This document shows positions 26,252-34,833 of a DNA stretch of 64,000 bases, in pieces. Each line of letters opens with the position of its first letter. Position 1 is the stretch's first letter. The translations under genes were made by a program, and so were the position numbers. The DNA is from Methanohalophilus halophilus (lineage in GTDB: Archaea; Halobacteriota; Methanosarcinia; Methanosarcinales; Methanosarcinaceae). Location of the stretch: assembly GCF_001889405.1 (NCBI RefSeq), contig NZ_CP017921.1:510057-574056 (forward strand), read 5' to 3'. Below the pieces are notes generated by a model. It did no database searches. It was given only the letters and a program-made list of their open reading frames with translations, and was not told the origin of the DNA.

Positions 26252-26824
26252 ATGAAAATAAAAGAAAGCGGAATGCCCGATGAAAATGTATGGGAAGGGT
26301 TTTTTAGAGCAGATGAGATCCTTAAAAAACTGGGTTTGAACGATAAAATTGCGGATGTAGCCGATTTTGGTTGTGGTTATGGAACCTTTACAATTCCAGC
26401 TGCAAAAATAATAAAGGGGAAAGTCTACGCCATCGATATAGAGTCAGAAATGATAGAGATTACAGAACAAAAGGCAAAAGTGGAGAATTTGGGCAATATT
26501 GAATTAGTGCTTCGTGATTTTGTATCGAAAGGCAGTGATCTTGAAGACGAAAGTGTAGATTATATCATTTTAGCCAATATTTTGCATGTGGAAGAGCCGG
26601 AAAAACTACTCAGAGAAACTTATAGGGTTCTGAGACAAGAGGGGAAAATAGTAATCATTCATTGGAATTATGATCCGACAACTCCAAGGGGCCCACCGCT
26701 GGAAATTCGCCCTACACCAGAAAAATGCATAGATTGGGCTAAATCCTCAGGATTCAAAAGTCCCTTGACATATGACCTTAAACCATACCATTATGGAATT
26801 GTCCTTAGTAAAGGGAAAATGTGA
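26252..26824 (+). CDS. Class I SAM-dependent methyltransferase
   Basis: 190 residues, a methyltransferase of the small Methyltransf_11/25 type. Motif I is VADFGCGYGTFTIPA (38-52), the acidic ribose-binding residue is in YAIDIES, and motif IV is DYIILANILHVEE. The C-terminus is short and the substrate unknown. It lies 42 bases after the ThrRS editing-domain gene and shares its AT-rich composition, so both probably form one unit. Confidence 0.85.
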   Translation: MKIKESGMPDENVWEGFFRADEILKKLGLNDKIADVADFGCGYGTFTIPAAKIIKGKVYAIDIESEMIEITEQKAKVENLGNIELVLRDFVSKGSDLEDESVDYIILANILHVEEPEKLLRETYRVLRQEGKIVIIHWNYDPTTPRGPPLEIRPTPEKCIDWAKSSGFKSPLTYDLKPYHYGIVLSKGKM

Positions 26825-27173
26825 GATCCCCTTCACAGGAGTTTTTCTGTTTCATATTTTCTCAAAGGAAAACAAGTCCTCACATCTTAATCCCAGGTCC
26901 CTACAATATTTCAGATAACAATTGTATTCTGTTTATTCAGGGCAAACTTCATGATAGTTATTGCAGCATTCACATCTATTTTTTAATATATTAGATGTTT
27001 GACTATTCTTCAAATTCGAAACCCATAATTTTTCAATTGCAGCATCATTTAAAATTAATTGAGAGTGGCGAATTGAAATGGATGATATGGCCTAATTTAA
27101 TAATCTCAGGACTTTATCTATTAGAGACCAGAACCTTTATTAGTAATATCTTACAACCTGACTTGGTGATTTT
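26825..27173. other. 349-base AT-rich intergenic region
   Basis: It contains the possible transposase remnant listed separately and the purH promoter. A 61-codon plus-strand frame from 26995 overlaps the purH start and has no recognisable features; I do not call it a gene. No tRNA is present. Confidence 0.6.
26911..26976 (-). pseudogene. Possible C-terminal remnant of an IS200/IS605-type OrfB (TnpB)
   Basis: About 21 codons on the minus strand read DVNAAITIMKFALNKQN and then VI before a stop, resembling the D-x-NAA-x-NI-x-x-F/Y segment at the C-terminus of TnpB/OrfB proteins. The frame is closed by a stop just upstream, so only a fragment remains. The match is short and could be chance. Confidence 0.4.
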
Positions 27174-28790
27174 TTGGTAAAAAGGGCATTGCTGAGCGTT
27201 TCCGACAAAACGGGAATAGTGGATTTTGCACGCGGGCTCAAACAACTGGATATAGAGATCATTTCAACCGGAGGCACGGCACGTATGCTCCGGGATGCAG
27301 GAATAGAAACAATTGACGTATCAGAGATCACCGGATTTCCCGAAATGATGGGAGGCAGGGTAAAGACACTCCACCCAAAGATACACGGTGGCCTGCTTTG
27401 CCTGCGGGAAAATCCGGAACATGTCAGCGACGCTGAAGACCTTTCTATTGAACTTATCGACATGGTGGTCGTAAACCTCTATCCCTTCGAGATAACGATA
27501 TCCAGGGAAGGAGTTAATCTGGAGGAGGCCATCGAGAACATTGATATCGGCGGACCATCAATGCTCAGGTCGGCTGCCAAGAACTACAAATCTGTTACAG
27601 TACTGAGTGACCCCGAAGATTACGGACATATTCTCAAAGAATTGCGCTCAAGCGGAGTAGTCTCACAGGAGAGCCGGGAAAAAATGGCAGTCAAGGCATT
27701 CCGCCATACTGCAAACTATGACAGTACAATTGATACATACTTAAGCCGCACCTTACTGGGAGAGGATACCCTGCGGCTTAATTTCACAGGCGGCAGAGAA
27801 CTACGTTACGGAGAGAACTGGCATCAAGAAGCATTGTTTTTCTCCCAGCCAGAAATTGAGGGACCTGCCCTTGCAAACTGTCGCCAGCTGCATGGCAAGG
27901 AACTATCTTACAATAATTATGTTGACGGTGACAACGCCCTCCAGACTGTCAAGGAATTGGGCCAGGAAAAACCTGCAGTATGTATCGTCAAACACAATAA
28001 TCCCTGCGGGCTTGCAACCGGCAACACACTCCTGCAGGCCCTGCAGGCTGCCTGGGACGGCGATCCGATATCCGCCTTTGGAAGTATCATATGCACCAAT
28101 GTCCCGATGAATCTCGAATCCGCCAAATTCCTCAAGGGCAAGTTCGTGGAGATCATAATTGCTCCGGAATTTGAGCATGATGCACTGGACTTTTTGAAGA
28201 ATAAGAGCAAAAACCTGCGCCTGCTGGAACTGCCACAACTCAATGAATCCTTTGATGCGGAATTTACCTACAAGTATATTGCAGGCGGTATGCTCAAACA
28301 GTCCCGCAATATCGGGCTGTACGATAAATGGGAATGTGTCACCGACACCGAGTATCCCAAAGAGAAAAGGGGCCTGTCCGAGTTCTGTATTGCAGCCTGC
28401 AAATGCACCAAATCCAATGCAGTAAACCTTTCATGGGAATATGATGAGGGATGTTACATAATGCTGGCAATGGGTGCCGGCCAGCCCAACCGGGTGGATT
28501 CCATCCGCAAATTATGTGCAACCAAGGCCCGGGAAAACCTGAAGGAAATTTATGAAAGGGAACATCCGGATATCGACTTTGAGGAGTACTGCAACGGTAT
28601 CCTCTCCGAATGTGTCCTGGCCTCGGATGCTTTCTTCCCCTTCGATGACAGCATCATTCATGCCGCCGAGAACAATATCAAATATATTGTATCTCCGGGT
28701 GGCTCTATCCGGGACAACGAAGTTATAGACACCGCCAACCGGCTGGGAGTTTCCCTGATATTCACCGGTATGAGGCATTTTTTGCATTGA
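27174..28790 (+). CDS. purH: Bifunctional AICAR formyltransferase/IMP cyclohydrolase PurH
   Basis: Last two steps of IMP synthesis. 538 residues with a TTG start (27174-27176) that follows GGTGAT; the protein begins MVKRALLSVSDKTGI as in the family, so this start is firm. The N-terminal MGS-like cyclohydrolase domain covers 1-190 (STGGTARML, GRVKTLHPKIHGG), the AICAR transformylase domain the rest, with KHNNPCGLATG and the final SPGGSIRDNEVI. Many archaea use PurP and PurO instead; Methanosarcinales often carry PurH, a gene of bacterial type. Confidence 0.95.
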   Translation: MVKRALLSVSDKTGIVDFARGLKQLDIEIISTGGTARMLRDAGIETIDVSEITGFPEMMGGRVKTLHPKIHGGLLCLRENPEHVSDAEDLSIELIDMVVVNLYPFEITISREGVNLEEAIENIDIGGPSMLRSAAKNYKSVTVLSDPEDYGHILKELRSSGVVSQESREKMAVKAFRHTANYDSTIDTYLSRTLLGEDTLRLNFTGGRELRYGENWHQEALFFSQPEIEGPALANCRQLHGKELSYNNYVDGDNALQTVKELGQEKPAVCIVKHNNPCGLATGNTLLQALQAAWDGDPISAFGSIICTNVPMNLESAKFLKGKFVEIIIAPEFEHDALDFLKNKSKNLRLLELPQLNESFDAEFTYKYIAGGMLKQSRNIGLYDKWECVTDTEYPKEKRGLSEFCIAACKCTKSNAVNLSWEYDEGCYIMLAMGAGQPNRVDSIRKLCATKARENLKEIYEREHPDIDFEEYCNGILSECVLASDAFFPFDDSIIHAAENNIKYIVSPGGSIRDNEVIDTANRLGVSLIFTGMRHFLH

Positions 28791-28795
28791 AAAAA

Positions 28796-29632
28796 TCAGT
28801 GGGAATTATCCCACGAGATTTTTACCCGTGACGAGCGACCCACCTGGACCAGCTCGTCGCCTTCTTTTTCCAGTATTTGTTCCAGATGCGATCGCAGTAT
28901 CTGTTCCTGCTCATTAGTGGCAATCTTGTAATGGGGTTTGTAATGTTGAACTGCCTCTTCCAGGGAAGAAAAGCGGGTGTAATGTGTCAACTCAAAATTT
29001 TCCATGTCCGGATAGATTCCCATCCTGTAAAGCACATTATAGAGGACATCACATTTTGGGGAGGGGTAATATTGTCTGCCATGCAACTGCTGCCAGATAC
29101 GTGAATAATTCCTGTCCCAGGAAGTCAGGCCTGCAAACCAGTAGATGTAAACCCTGCCACTGCTTACCTGCTGGATCTTTTCGATAGCCTCCCTGATGTC
29201 AGGCACATGCAAAGAATAGGACGCTACAACCACATCATAAGGAGAATCCAGTTCCTCAAAGGACACATCCTCCCAGTTCTTCTGGATACATGCGACATTA
29301 TCGAGATGGTAATCTTCAATATTTTCTTTCAGGACTTCGGTCATCCCCTCAGCAGGCTCCACTGCAGTTACATGGGACACCCTTTGCGCCAGGGGAATTG
29401 CCATTGAACCCGGACCTGCACCGATATCCAGTATTCGGGAATCGCTGTCGTGCTCGATTTCCTTAAGGGTTTTTTCCAGCCGTTTGCCACTTTTGCGGGA
29501 GGATTGCCAGAAACGTTTCGCATTTTCATAGGTCCCCCAGCGATCCGGCTGTTGAACCTGTTCATCCGCCTCGTTATGCAATTTCATCTGCTCGATCCAG
29601 ACGTTGGCCCAATCAATCTCATCATACAACAT
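28796..29632 (-). CDS. SAM-dependent methyltransferase
   Basis: 278 residues. The Rossmann methyltransferase core is in the middle: motif I ILDIGAGPGSMAIPLA (near 68-83), the acidic residue in TAVEPAEGM, and YDVVVASYSLHVPDI (near 132-146). The N-terminal region WIEQMKLHNEADEQ and the C-terminal tail are typical of a methanogen family of unknown substrate. It is convergent with purH (5 bases apart). Confidence 0.85.
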   Translation of the reverse strand: MLYDEIDWANVWIEQMKLHNEADEQVQQPDRWGTYENAKRFWQSSRKSGKRLEKTLKEIEHDSDSRILDIGAGPGSMAIPLAQRVSHVTAVEPAEGMTEVLKENIEDYHLDNVACIQKNWEDVSFEELDSPYDVVVASYSLHVPDIREAIEKIQQVSSGRVYIYWFAGLTSWDRNYSRIWQQLHGRQYYPSPKCDVLYNVLYRMGIYPDMENFELTHYTRFSSLEEAVQHYKPHYKIATNEQEQILRSHLEQILEKEGDELVQVGRSSRVKISWDNSH

Positions 29633-29672
29633 GCATGGGAAAAGGAGAGAAGAAGTAAAAAATCCTTTCCGG

Positions 29673-31364
29673 TTACTCTCTCCTTCTCATGAAGAATATA
29701 ACTACAATCCCCAGTACACCCACCAACAACAAGGGATTTCCAGTGGGTACATCAAACAATGGCTGCGGATGATAGACAAAATTGCCATCCTCGTCCTCAT
29801 TGCCGTCTCCCGTGGAAGTTGATTCCCCTATCACAGAAAGGTTCATGGATGTATTGGAATTCCCAAACTCATCGGTTGCATTGATGTTGAGATTGTACAT
29901 TCCATGAGGGTTTACATCCAAAGTTATAGAATTGTTGATCCAGTAGCCATTGACATTGCTGAGAAGAGCTTTGTCCACTGTATCATTTACACTGGAGACA
30001 TTGACAACCACCGAGGAAATATCAGAATCATCTGTCACCGAGACATTCAGTTCAAGCAATTCGCCAGGTCCAACTTCCTTTTCCAGTGGAGCAATCGGGA
30101 TAACCACAGGTGGTTCATTATCATCTGATGTACTTGCAAGGGGCAAATAGTCATACTGCTCATACCCCTCACGTATCGTGTAAGTATCATTGGGAGTATC
30201 ACAGAATCCATCCCCATTGATATCTGCGTTTACCTGACTGAAACCGGTACCATCAGGAGTCGCCCAGAAGTTCCCTCCAATATAAGGACCACCTATTATA
30301 TTGGGGCCGGTTTTATTTGTGGTGTTCCAGTTATTTCCAAGATTACTAACACTTGAATAGTCAATATTAGCGTTTTTAGAGTTGTTTAAATAATTGTTGA
30401 AGATGTGATTATTGTTGGAATCCCACAAATCTATTCCATAGCCACTACCACTATCCTCCCCATTACCTGTAATTGTGTTATCTGATAAAGTGTGGAAGGT
30501 ACAATCTTGCAAATATACACCAGAATAACCGTTATTGGAAATAGTATTGTTAGTAATTAAATTCGTATTGCCAGTAGCCCAGATACCATATTCATCATTA
30601 TCTTGCACAATATTACTGGTTAAATTGTTGTTATTAGCTCCACTCATATATATTCCATTAGCACCGTTGCCAGAAATATTGTTATGAGTCAAATTATTAT
30701 TCTCAGAAGATATTAGGTAAATTCCATTGCCAAAGTTATCTAGAATGGTGTTATCGATTAATTCAGTATTTCCAGAAGATTCTAGATAAATTCCAAAACC
30801 AAGATTTTCTGATGCATCATTTCCTGTCAAATTGTTATTGTTAGAATTATCTCTTAAATAAATCCCATAGTTATTACCAAAAACAATATTATTACTTAGA
30901 TTGTTGTTTTCAGAAGAAGCCAGATAAATACCAGCGTTGGTCATAATATTTGTAACAATATTAGAGTTTAAATTGCAATGGTTTGCATCGTTCAAATAAA
31001 TTCCTGCAGTATTACCACCCACAGTACCACTAACATTGAAACCATTAATTGTCACATTATCAGAGTTTATAAATAAAACATAGTCAAAATCTGAAGTAAT
31101 ATTGGTAACAGAAGCACCGCCTACCGAAGTGATGTTCAATTCTTTAGCCACATCAACATTCTGATTATAAGTACCTGGATAAACAAGAATTGTGTCTCCA
31201 GAATTATTTGCTGCATTTACAGCTTCCTGAATCGTTGTATAATCCTCAGCCCCATCGTCGTCCACTGTTATTTCAGCAGCCAGGGATAAGGACGAAAGCA
31301 ATACCAATACTACTGCACTGGCCAGTAATATCCAGAATCTGTGTAAATCGACATTTTCTTTCAT
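29673..31364 (-). CDS. NosD-like parallel beta-helix surface protein
   Basis: 563 residues. A signal peptide (about 1-29, with LLASAVVLVLLSSLSLAA) is followed by ITVDDDGAEDYTTIQEAVNAA-like opening of periplasmic copper-binding/NosD proteins, then some 12 beta-helix turns of the type NNLTGN.ASEN.GFGIYL (about 95-330), an Ig-like domain (about 415-520) and a C-terminal membrane segment ending FFMRRRE. This is an exported, surface-anchored protein, rich in N-glycosylation sequons (N-x-S/T). Such proteins are abundant in methanogen envelopes; the ligand is unknown. Confidence 0.88.
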   Translation of the reverse strand: MKENVDLHRFWILLASAVVLVLLSSLSLAAEITVDDDGAEDYTTIQEAVNAANNSGDTILVYPGTYNQNVDVAKELNITSVGGASVTNITSDFDYVLFINSDNVTINGFNVSGTVGGNTAGIYLNDANHCNLNSNIVTNIMTNAGIYLASSENNNLSNNIVFGNNYGIYLRDNSNNNNLTGNDASENLGFGIYLESSGNTELIDNTILDNFGNGIYLISSENNNLTHNNISGNGANGIYMSGANNNNLTSNIVQDNDEYGIWATGNTNLITNNTISNNGYSGVYLQDCTFHTLSDNTITGNGEDSGSGYGIDLWDSNNNHIFNNYLNNSKNANIDYSSVSNLGNNWNTTNKTGPNIIGGPYIGGNFWATPDGTGFSQVNADINGDGFCDTPNDTYTIREGYEQYDYLPLASTSDDNEPPVVIPIAPLEKEVGPGELLELNVSVTDDSDISSVVVNVSSVNDTVDKALLSNVNGYWINNSITLDVNPHGMYNLNINATDEFGNSNTSMNLSVIGESTSTGDGNEDEDGNFVYHPQPLFDVPTGNPLLLVGVLGIVVIFFMRRRE

Positions 31365-31530
31365 AATATATTATAGAGAGTCATGTAGATATAAGATTTC
31401 AGAACATTATGTACTAACTAAAGGTAATTGTGAACCTCTGAAAAATCAGAAATTAGCCGCTACCCAAATAATCAATAGAAAGCAAAAGATAGATTTACAA
31501 CATCAGGATTTGCATGAATTTTAGAAAATG

Positions 31531-31950
31531 TTATTCCTCGTAAGGATAACCTGCAGAGCGCCAGGCATTAAAGCCGGCTTCCATATTGTATACATCACAG
31601 TAGCCCGCCTCCAGAAGAATATTCGATGCAGTTACACTGCGTCTGCCACTACGACAATATACAAGAATCACAGTATCCGAAGGTACCTCATCCAGCCGGC
31701 CTTCCAGTTCAGAAACAGGGATCAGGTAGGAATTTTCCAGGTGGCCGTTATTATATTCGGATTGGGTACGTACATCCAGGACAAAAACATCCCCTGTCTC
31801 AATCAGATTAAACGCCTCTTCTGCAGAAACATCGGAGTACTCACAGTTTTCAGGTTGCGATGCAGTGTTGTCAGCCTCCTGTTGTACACAGCCTGCCATA
31901 GTCAGAGTCCCCAGTACACAAATTAACATAACAATTGTATTTTTGCTCAC
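31531..31950 (-). CDS. Rhodanese domain lipoprotein
   Basis: 139 residues. The N-terminus is a lipoprotein signal peptide with lipobox LTMAGC (Cys21). The rhodanese domain (about 40-138) has the active-site loop CRSGRR, so the cysteine is present and sulfur transfer outside the membrane is possible. It is the last gene of the tight mptG-nop5-flpA-DUF2769 run, 3 bases after the DUF2769 gene. Confidence 0.92.
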   Translation of the reverse strand: MSKNTIVMLICVLGTLTMAGCVQQEADNTASQPENCEYSDVSAEEAFNLIETGDVFVLDVRTQSEYNNGHLENSYLIPVSELEGRLDEVPSDTVILVYCRSGRRSVTASNILLEAGYCDVYNMEAGFNAWRSAGYPYEE

Positions 31951-31953
31951 AAT

Positions 31954-32196
31954 TCAACCCTGCCTGCAAAAATAATCCCCTTCAAGCGCAAATTGATTAT
32001 AGACATAACATTTTGTACACATGCATCCCTGCCTGGCCTCACCTGACACAGGACCACGTGCACAGAACATATAACCTTCAGCCGGATAGGACGGACAATT
32101 CTTGCACAAGCAGGCCTTGGAATGATGATACGATGGGCAGACACCGAAATATTTGCCCAGGCCCTGTCTCAATTCATCCTGATCTGACACCTGCAA
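31954..32196 (-). CDS. DUF2769 cysteine-rich protein
   Basis: 80 residues with eight cysteines in the DUF2769 order: CLCKNCPSY, FCARG, GCMCTKCYVY and YFC. This small methanogen family is predicted to bind metal, with no known role. It lies 3 bases after flpA and 3 bases before the rhodanese gene, clearly in their operon. Confidence 0.87.
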   Translation of the reverse strand: MQVSDQDELRQGLGKYFGVCPSYHHSKACLCKNCPSYPAEGYMFCARGPVSGEARQGCMCTKCYVYNQFALEGDYFCRQG

Positions 32197-32199
32197 CCC

Positions 32200-32883
32200 T
32201 CATTCAGTCTTCCTTGCAACTACTCCTAGATGATCGATATGGAATGGTGCAAGTTTCTGCTTCTTCACAAGTTCCATTCTGGAATTATCTTGCTCCAATA
32301 ACGTTTTGAGCTGCTGCTTAAAAACAGTATCGGGTTTTGCAGTGGAATCCACACTCCGGGCCTTAATGCTCATCAACAGGTACCCTCCGGGTTTGAGGAA
32401 GTGCTGCACATTGGATAGGGCAATTGATGCCTGGTCCGGCTGGGCCACGTCCTGGAAGATCACATCAACAGGCTCCACAACATTTGCATAGGACTGTGGT
32501 TTGGAAGCATCGGCAAGCAGAGGGATTATATTTGGTCTTTCTTCGCAGATAGGCAGCATGTCCCGCATTGTGCGGGGGGAGAATTCCACTGCATAGACCA
32601 CTCCCTGATGCACAATATCCGAAACATGACTGACAGTGGTACCTGTAGCCGAGCCCAGGTAAAGCACCTTTGATGTGGTTGTGAAAGGAGAGGGGAGTTT
32701 TTTGAGCAGCATTGCAGCAAGTTTACTTCTTTTGGGCTCCCAGATGCGGTACTCTGCTTCATCAACCTGCATCAGGCGTTCTCCATATACCCGGGAGCCA
32801 GGAGAAAGATTTCTGGTAGCAAGGAAATTTTTCTTGCCCTGTTGTAGCGTGAAAATGTTTTCATGGAAGGTCTTGACCTTCAT
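32200..32883 (-). CDS. flpA: Fibrillarin-like rRNA/tRNA 2'-O-methyltransferase
   Basis: Catalytic subunit of archaeal C/D box RNPs, which 2'-O-methylates rRNA and tRNA under guide RNAs. 227 residues, normal. Start segment FTLQQGKKNFLATRNL, motif I VLYLGSATGTTVSHVSDI (near 68-85), VYAVEFSPRTMRDM, and VIFQDVAQPDQA. It overlaps nop5 by 4 bases, the conserved archaeal pairing. Confidence 0.96.
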   Translation of the reverse strand: MKVKTFHENIFTLQQGKKNFLATRNLSPGSRVYGERLMQVDEAEYRIWEPKRSKLAAMLLKKLPSPFTTTSKVLYLGSATGTTVSHVSDIVHQGVVYAVEFSPRTMRDMLPICEERPNIIPLLADASKPQSYANVVEPVDVIFQDVAQPDQASIALSNVQHFLKPGGYLLMSIKARSVDSTAKPDTVFKQQLKTLLEQDNSRMELVKKQKLAPFHIDHLGVVARKTE

Positions 32884-33833
32884 TTGTTCCCCTCCTTGAT
32901 AGACAGGACCTTACGATCCAGTTTTTCTTTAATTGCAGGATTCCGCTGGCCGGAAAAAGCATCCACCCTGCTTGCGATACTCAGGCTTGAAGCAAGAGCA
33001 CGGGCCATTTTGCCCCGGATTTTGGGATGGGAATTCTTGATTAGAGGATGATTGAAAATAATACCGTGTTTAGGCGAGGTAGCCTTGCCTCTGAGATGTT
33101 TGAATAATGCCTGGTTTGCACCCATTACCTGAATGGTGCTTGACGGCATCCGGGAGAGAGATTGCAATCCTCCGGCCATACTGATCAACCGCGCCCCCAG
33201 ATTAGCTCCTGCGACCTCCTCCAGATTGGGAGCGAGTTGCTCCATGTTTTTGTGAATATAGGATTCTATCACATGACGCCTTTCATACAGGGAAGAGAGG
33301 TCCGATGCAAAAGCCTTTATGATAGCTCCGTCCTCTGCATCCATTTCCATACCCACAGACGACTGGGCAGTCTCATGAAACTGCGAATCCTGTGGCAGGT
33401 CCTGCCTTAGTCCGTTTTCGGCTACGAATTTGGCCAGGTTTTCGGTAAACATGCCTGCTTCAGGAAAATGTTCGCCGTACCATATGCCCAATCTTTCAGC
33501 CAGCAGGTTGGCCGCCTCATCAATATCATCCAGTGCTTCCACGGCATGAATAATTCGCAAATCCGGAGAATAAGAGTTCTTTATCTTAAGCCGGGTGGCT
33601 GCAATACAGGTTTGCTGTAACAGGGAATAATATTCAGTTTCCCCTGCTACGAAACCGCATCCAATGGCATTTTGAACGGGATCAAAACCTTCCGGCGGGA
33701 TTTGTTTGGGATCTGCCTGAAAGACAAGCAATCTTTCTGCCAGCTGCTGCACATCCTGAGTGCAGGGACTGCATTCAGCCACACTTCCATCTTCATTGAT
33801 TTCAATATCTGCAAACCAGGTTTTCACATTCAA
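32880..33833 (-). CDS. nop5: C/D box RNP protein Nop5 (Nop56/58)
   Basis: Scaffold that joins L7Ae-bound guide RNA to fibrillarin. 317 residues, shorter than the 370-400 of many archaeal Nop5 proteins because the lysine-rich C-terminal tail is short. The Nop domain signature GARLISMAGGLQSLSRMPSSTIQVMGA is present (quoted in part: GARLISMAGG, SSTIQVMGA), preceded by the coiled coil. The first codon read is TTG at 33831-33833; a GTG two codons later is an alternative. It is 2 bases after mptG. Confidence 0.94.
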   Translation of the reverse strand: MNVKTWFADIEINEDGSVAECSPCTQDVQQLAERLLVFQADPKQIPPEGFDPVQNAIGCGFVAGETEYYSLLQQTCIAATRLKIKNSYSPDLRIIHAVEALDDIDEAANLLAERLGIWYGEHFPEAGMFTENLAKFVAENGLRQDLPQDSQFHETAQSSVGMEMDAEDGAIIKAFASDLSSLYERRHVIESYIHKNMEQLAPNLEEVAGANLGARLISMAGGLQSLSRMPSSTIQVMGANQALFKHLRGKATSPKHGIIFNHPLIKNSHPKIRGKMARALASSLSIASRVDAFSGQRNPAIKEKLDRKVLSIKEGNK

Positions 33834-33835
33834 GG

Positions 33836-34795
33836 TTAATCCATCCTGATATCCGCACCGGTATTATTGGGAGTTGTAAGCAAAACCTTGCCTCCTATAT
33901 TCTCATCCAGGAATTTTTGCATATCCCGGACAATATGTTTCCCCTGAGTCTCATTTTCAACAAAACCACATATTGCAGGCCCAAAGGAACTCATTCCGAC
34001 ACCATGGGTGCCGGCCAGTCTCATCTGTTCAATTACGTCTTGCACCTGATGGCTCTGCAGAGAAATCTCTTGCTTTTTGAATCCCAGCGTCTGCAGGCTA
34101 TCAAGTGCACTGCCGAAGTTCTCAATATCATTTTCAATAACTGCCGGAATCATCTGCATCAGAACGATGTGGGAGATTGCCTGTACATCCTCCAGGGGTA
34201 CAGGACAGACCTGCCTGAAAATATCCACTTCCTGTGCATCATGTGCTCCCTGTCTGTCAGGAAGAACCAGCACAATAGGCCAGTCCGGAAAATCATGTCT
34301 GAAAATTATCGGAGCTGGCGGGGCCGGGCTGGCAGAGGATGGAGAAAAAGCGCCTTTATCAGAAAAACGATGCCCACAATCCACAAGGAAACCCCCTTCC
34401 TCAAAAGCCGCCACACCAATGCCGGAAGTACCGCCCCGGCCTACTTTTTGGGCCAGCTGTCTGACCGAAAGTCCCAGTTCGAAAAGCTCGTTGATCGCAG
34501 CCGCAGTACACAAAGCCACCTGTGTGCCTGAACCCAGGCCTACATGGGCAGGCATATCCTCATCAAGATAGATACTGATTCCTTCTCCTTCAGGCAGCAG
34601 GGCAGAAATCGCAGATTGCACTTTGTCGTACAGTAAAAAACTGCCGTTAATCTCCACATGATCACTTTTTTCACCAGTAAGATGAATGTGGGGATACTGC
34701 AGACTAACCCCTACTCCCCCATCAACCCGGCCCAGGGAAGCATTGAGATCAATCAGAGAGAGGTGCAGTCTTGAAGGGGATGTGATCTCGATCAT
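33836..34795 (-). CDS. mptG: Beta-ribofuranosylaminobenzene 5'-phosphate synthase
   Basis: Joins 4-aminobenzoate (or 4-hydroxybenzoate) to PRPP with loss of CO2, the first arylamine step of methanopterin synthesis. 319 residues of the GHMP-kinase fold: PSRLHLSLIDLN (7-18), GGVGVSLQYP, the glycine loop HVGLGSGTQVALC (near 87-99) and the C-terminal GVGMSSFGPAICGF. It opens the five-gene run mptG-nop5-flpA-DUF2769-rhodanese and begins 38 bases after the XPD gene. Confidence 0.93.
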   Translation of the reverse strand: MIEITSPSRLHLSLIDLNASLGRVDGGVGVSLQYPHIHLTGEKSDHVEINGSFLLYDKVQSAISALLPEGEGISIYLDEDMPAHVGLGSGTQVALCTAAAINELFELGLSVRQLAQKVGRGGTSGIGVAAFEEGGFLVDCGHRFSDKGAFSPSSASPAPPAPIIFRHDFPDWPIVLVLPDRQGAHDAQEVDIFRQVCPVPLEDVQAISHIVLMQMIPAVIENDIENFGSALDSLQTLGFKKQEISLQSHQVQDVIEQMRLAGTHGVGMSSFGPAICGFVENETQGKHIVRDMQKFLDENIGGKVLLTTPNNTGADIRMD

Positions 34796-34833
34796 AGTAC
34801 CTTGGAACTAATTCACAATCATATATATATGTG

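Noticed and set aside
26995-27180. 61-codon frame before purH
   Set aside because: Overlaps the purH start, AT-rich, and lacks recognisable features or a ribosome binding site.
33917-34571. Overlapping plus-strand frames opposite mptG
   Set aside because: mptG is a clear family member with operon context; these are antisense shadows.
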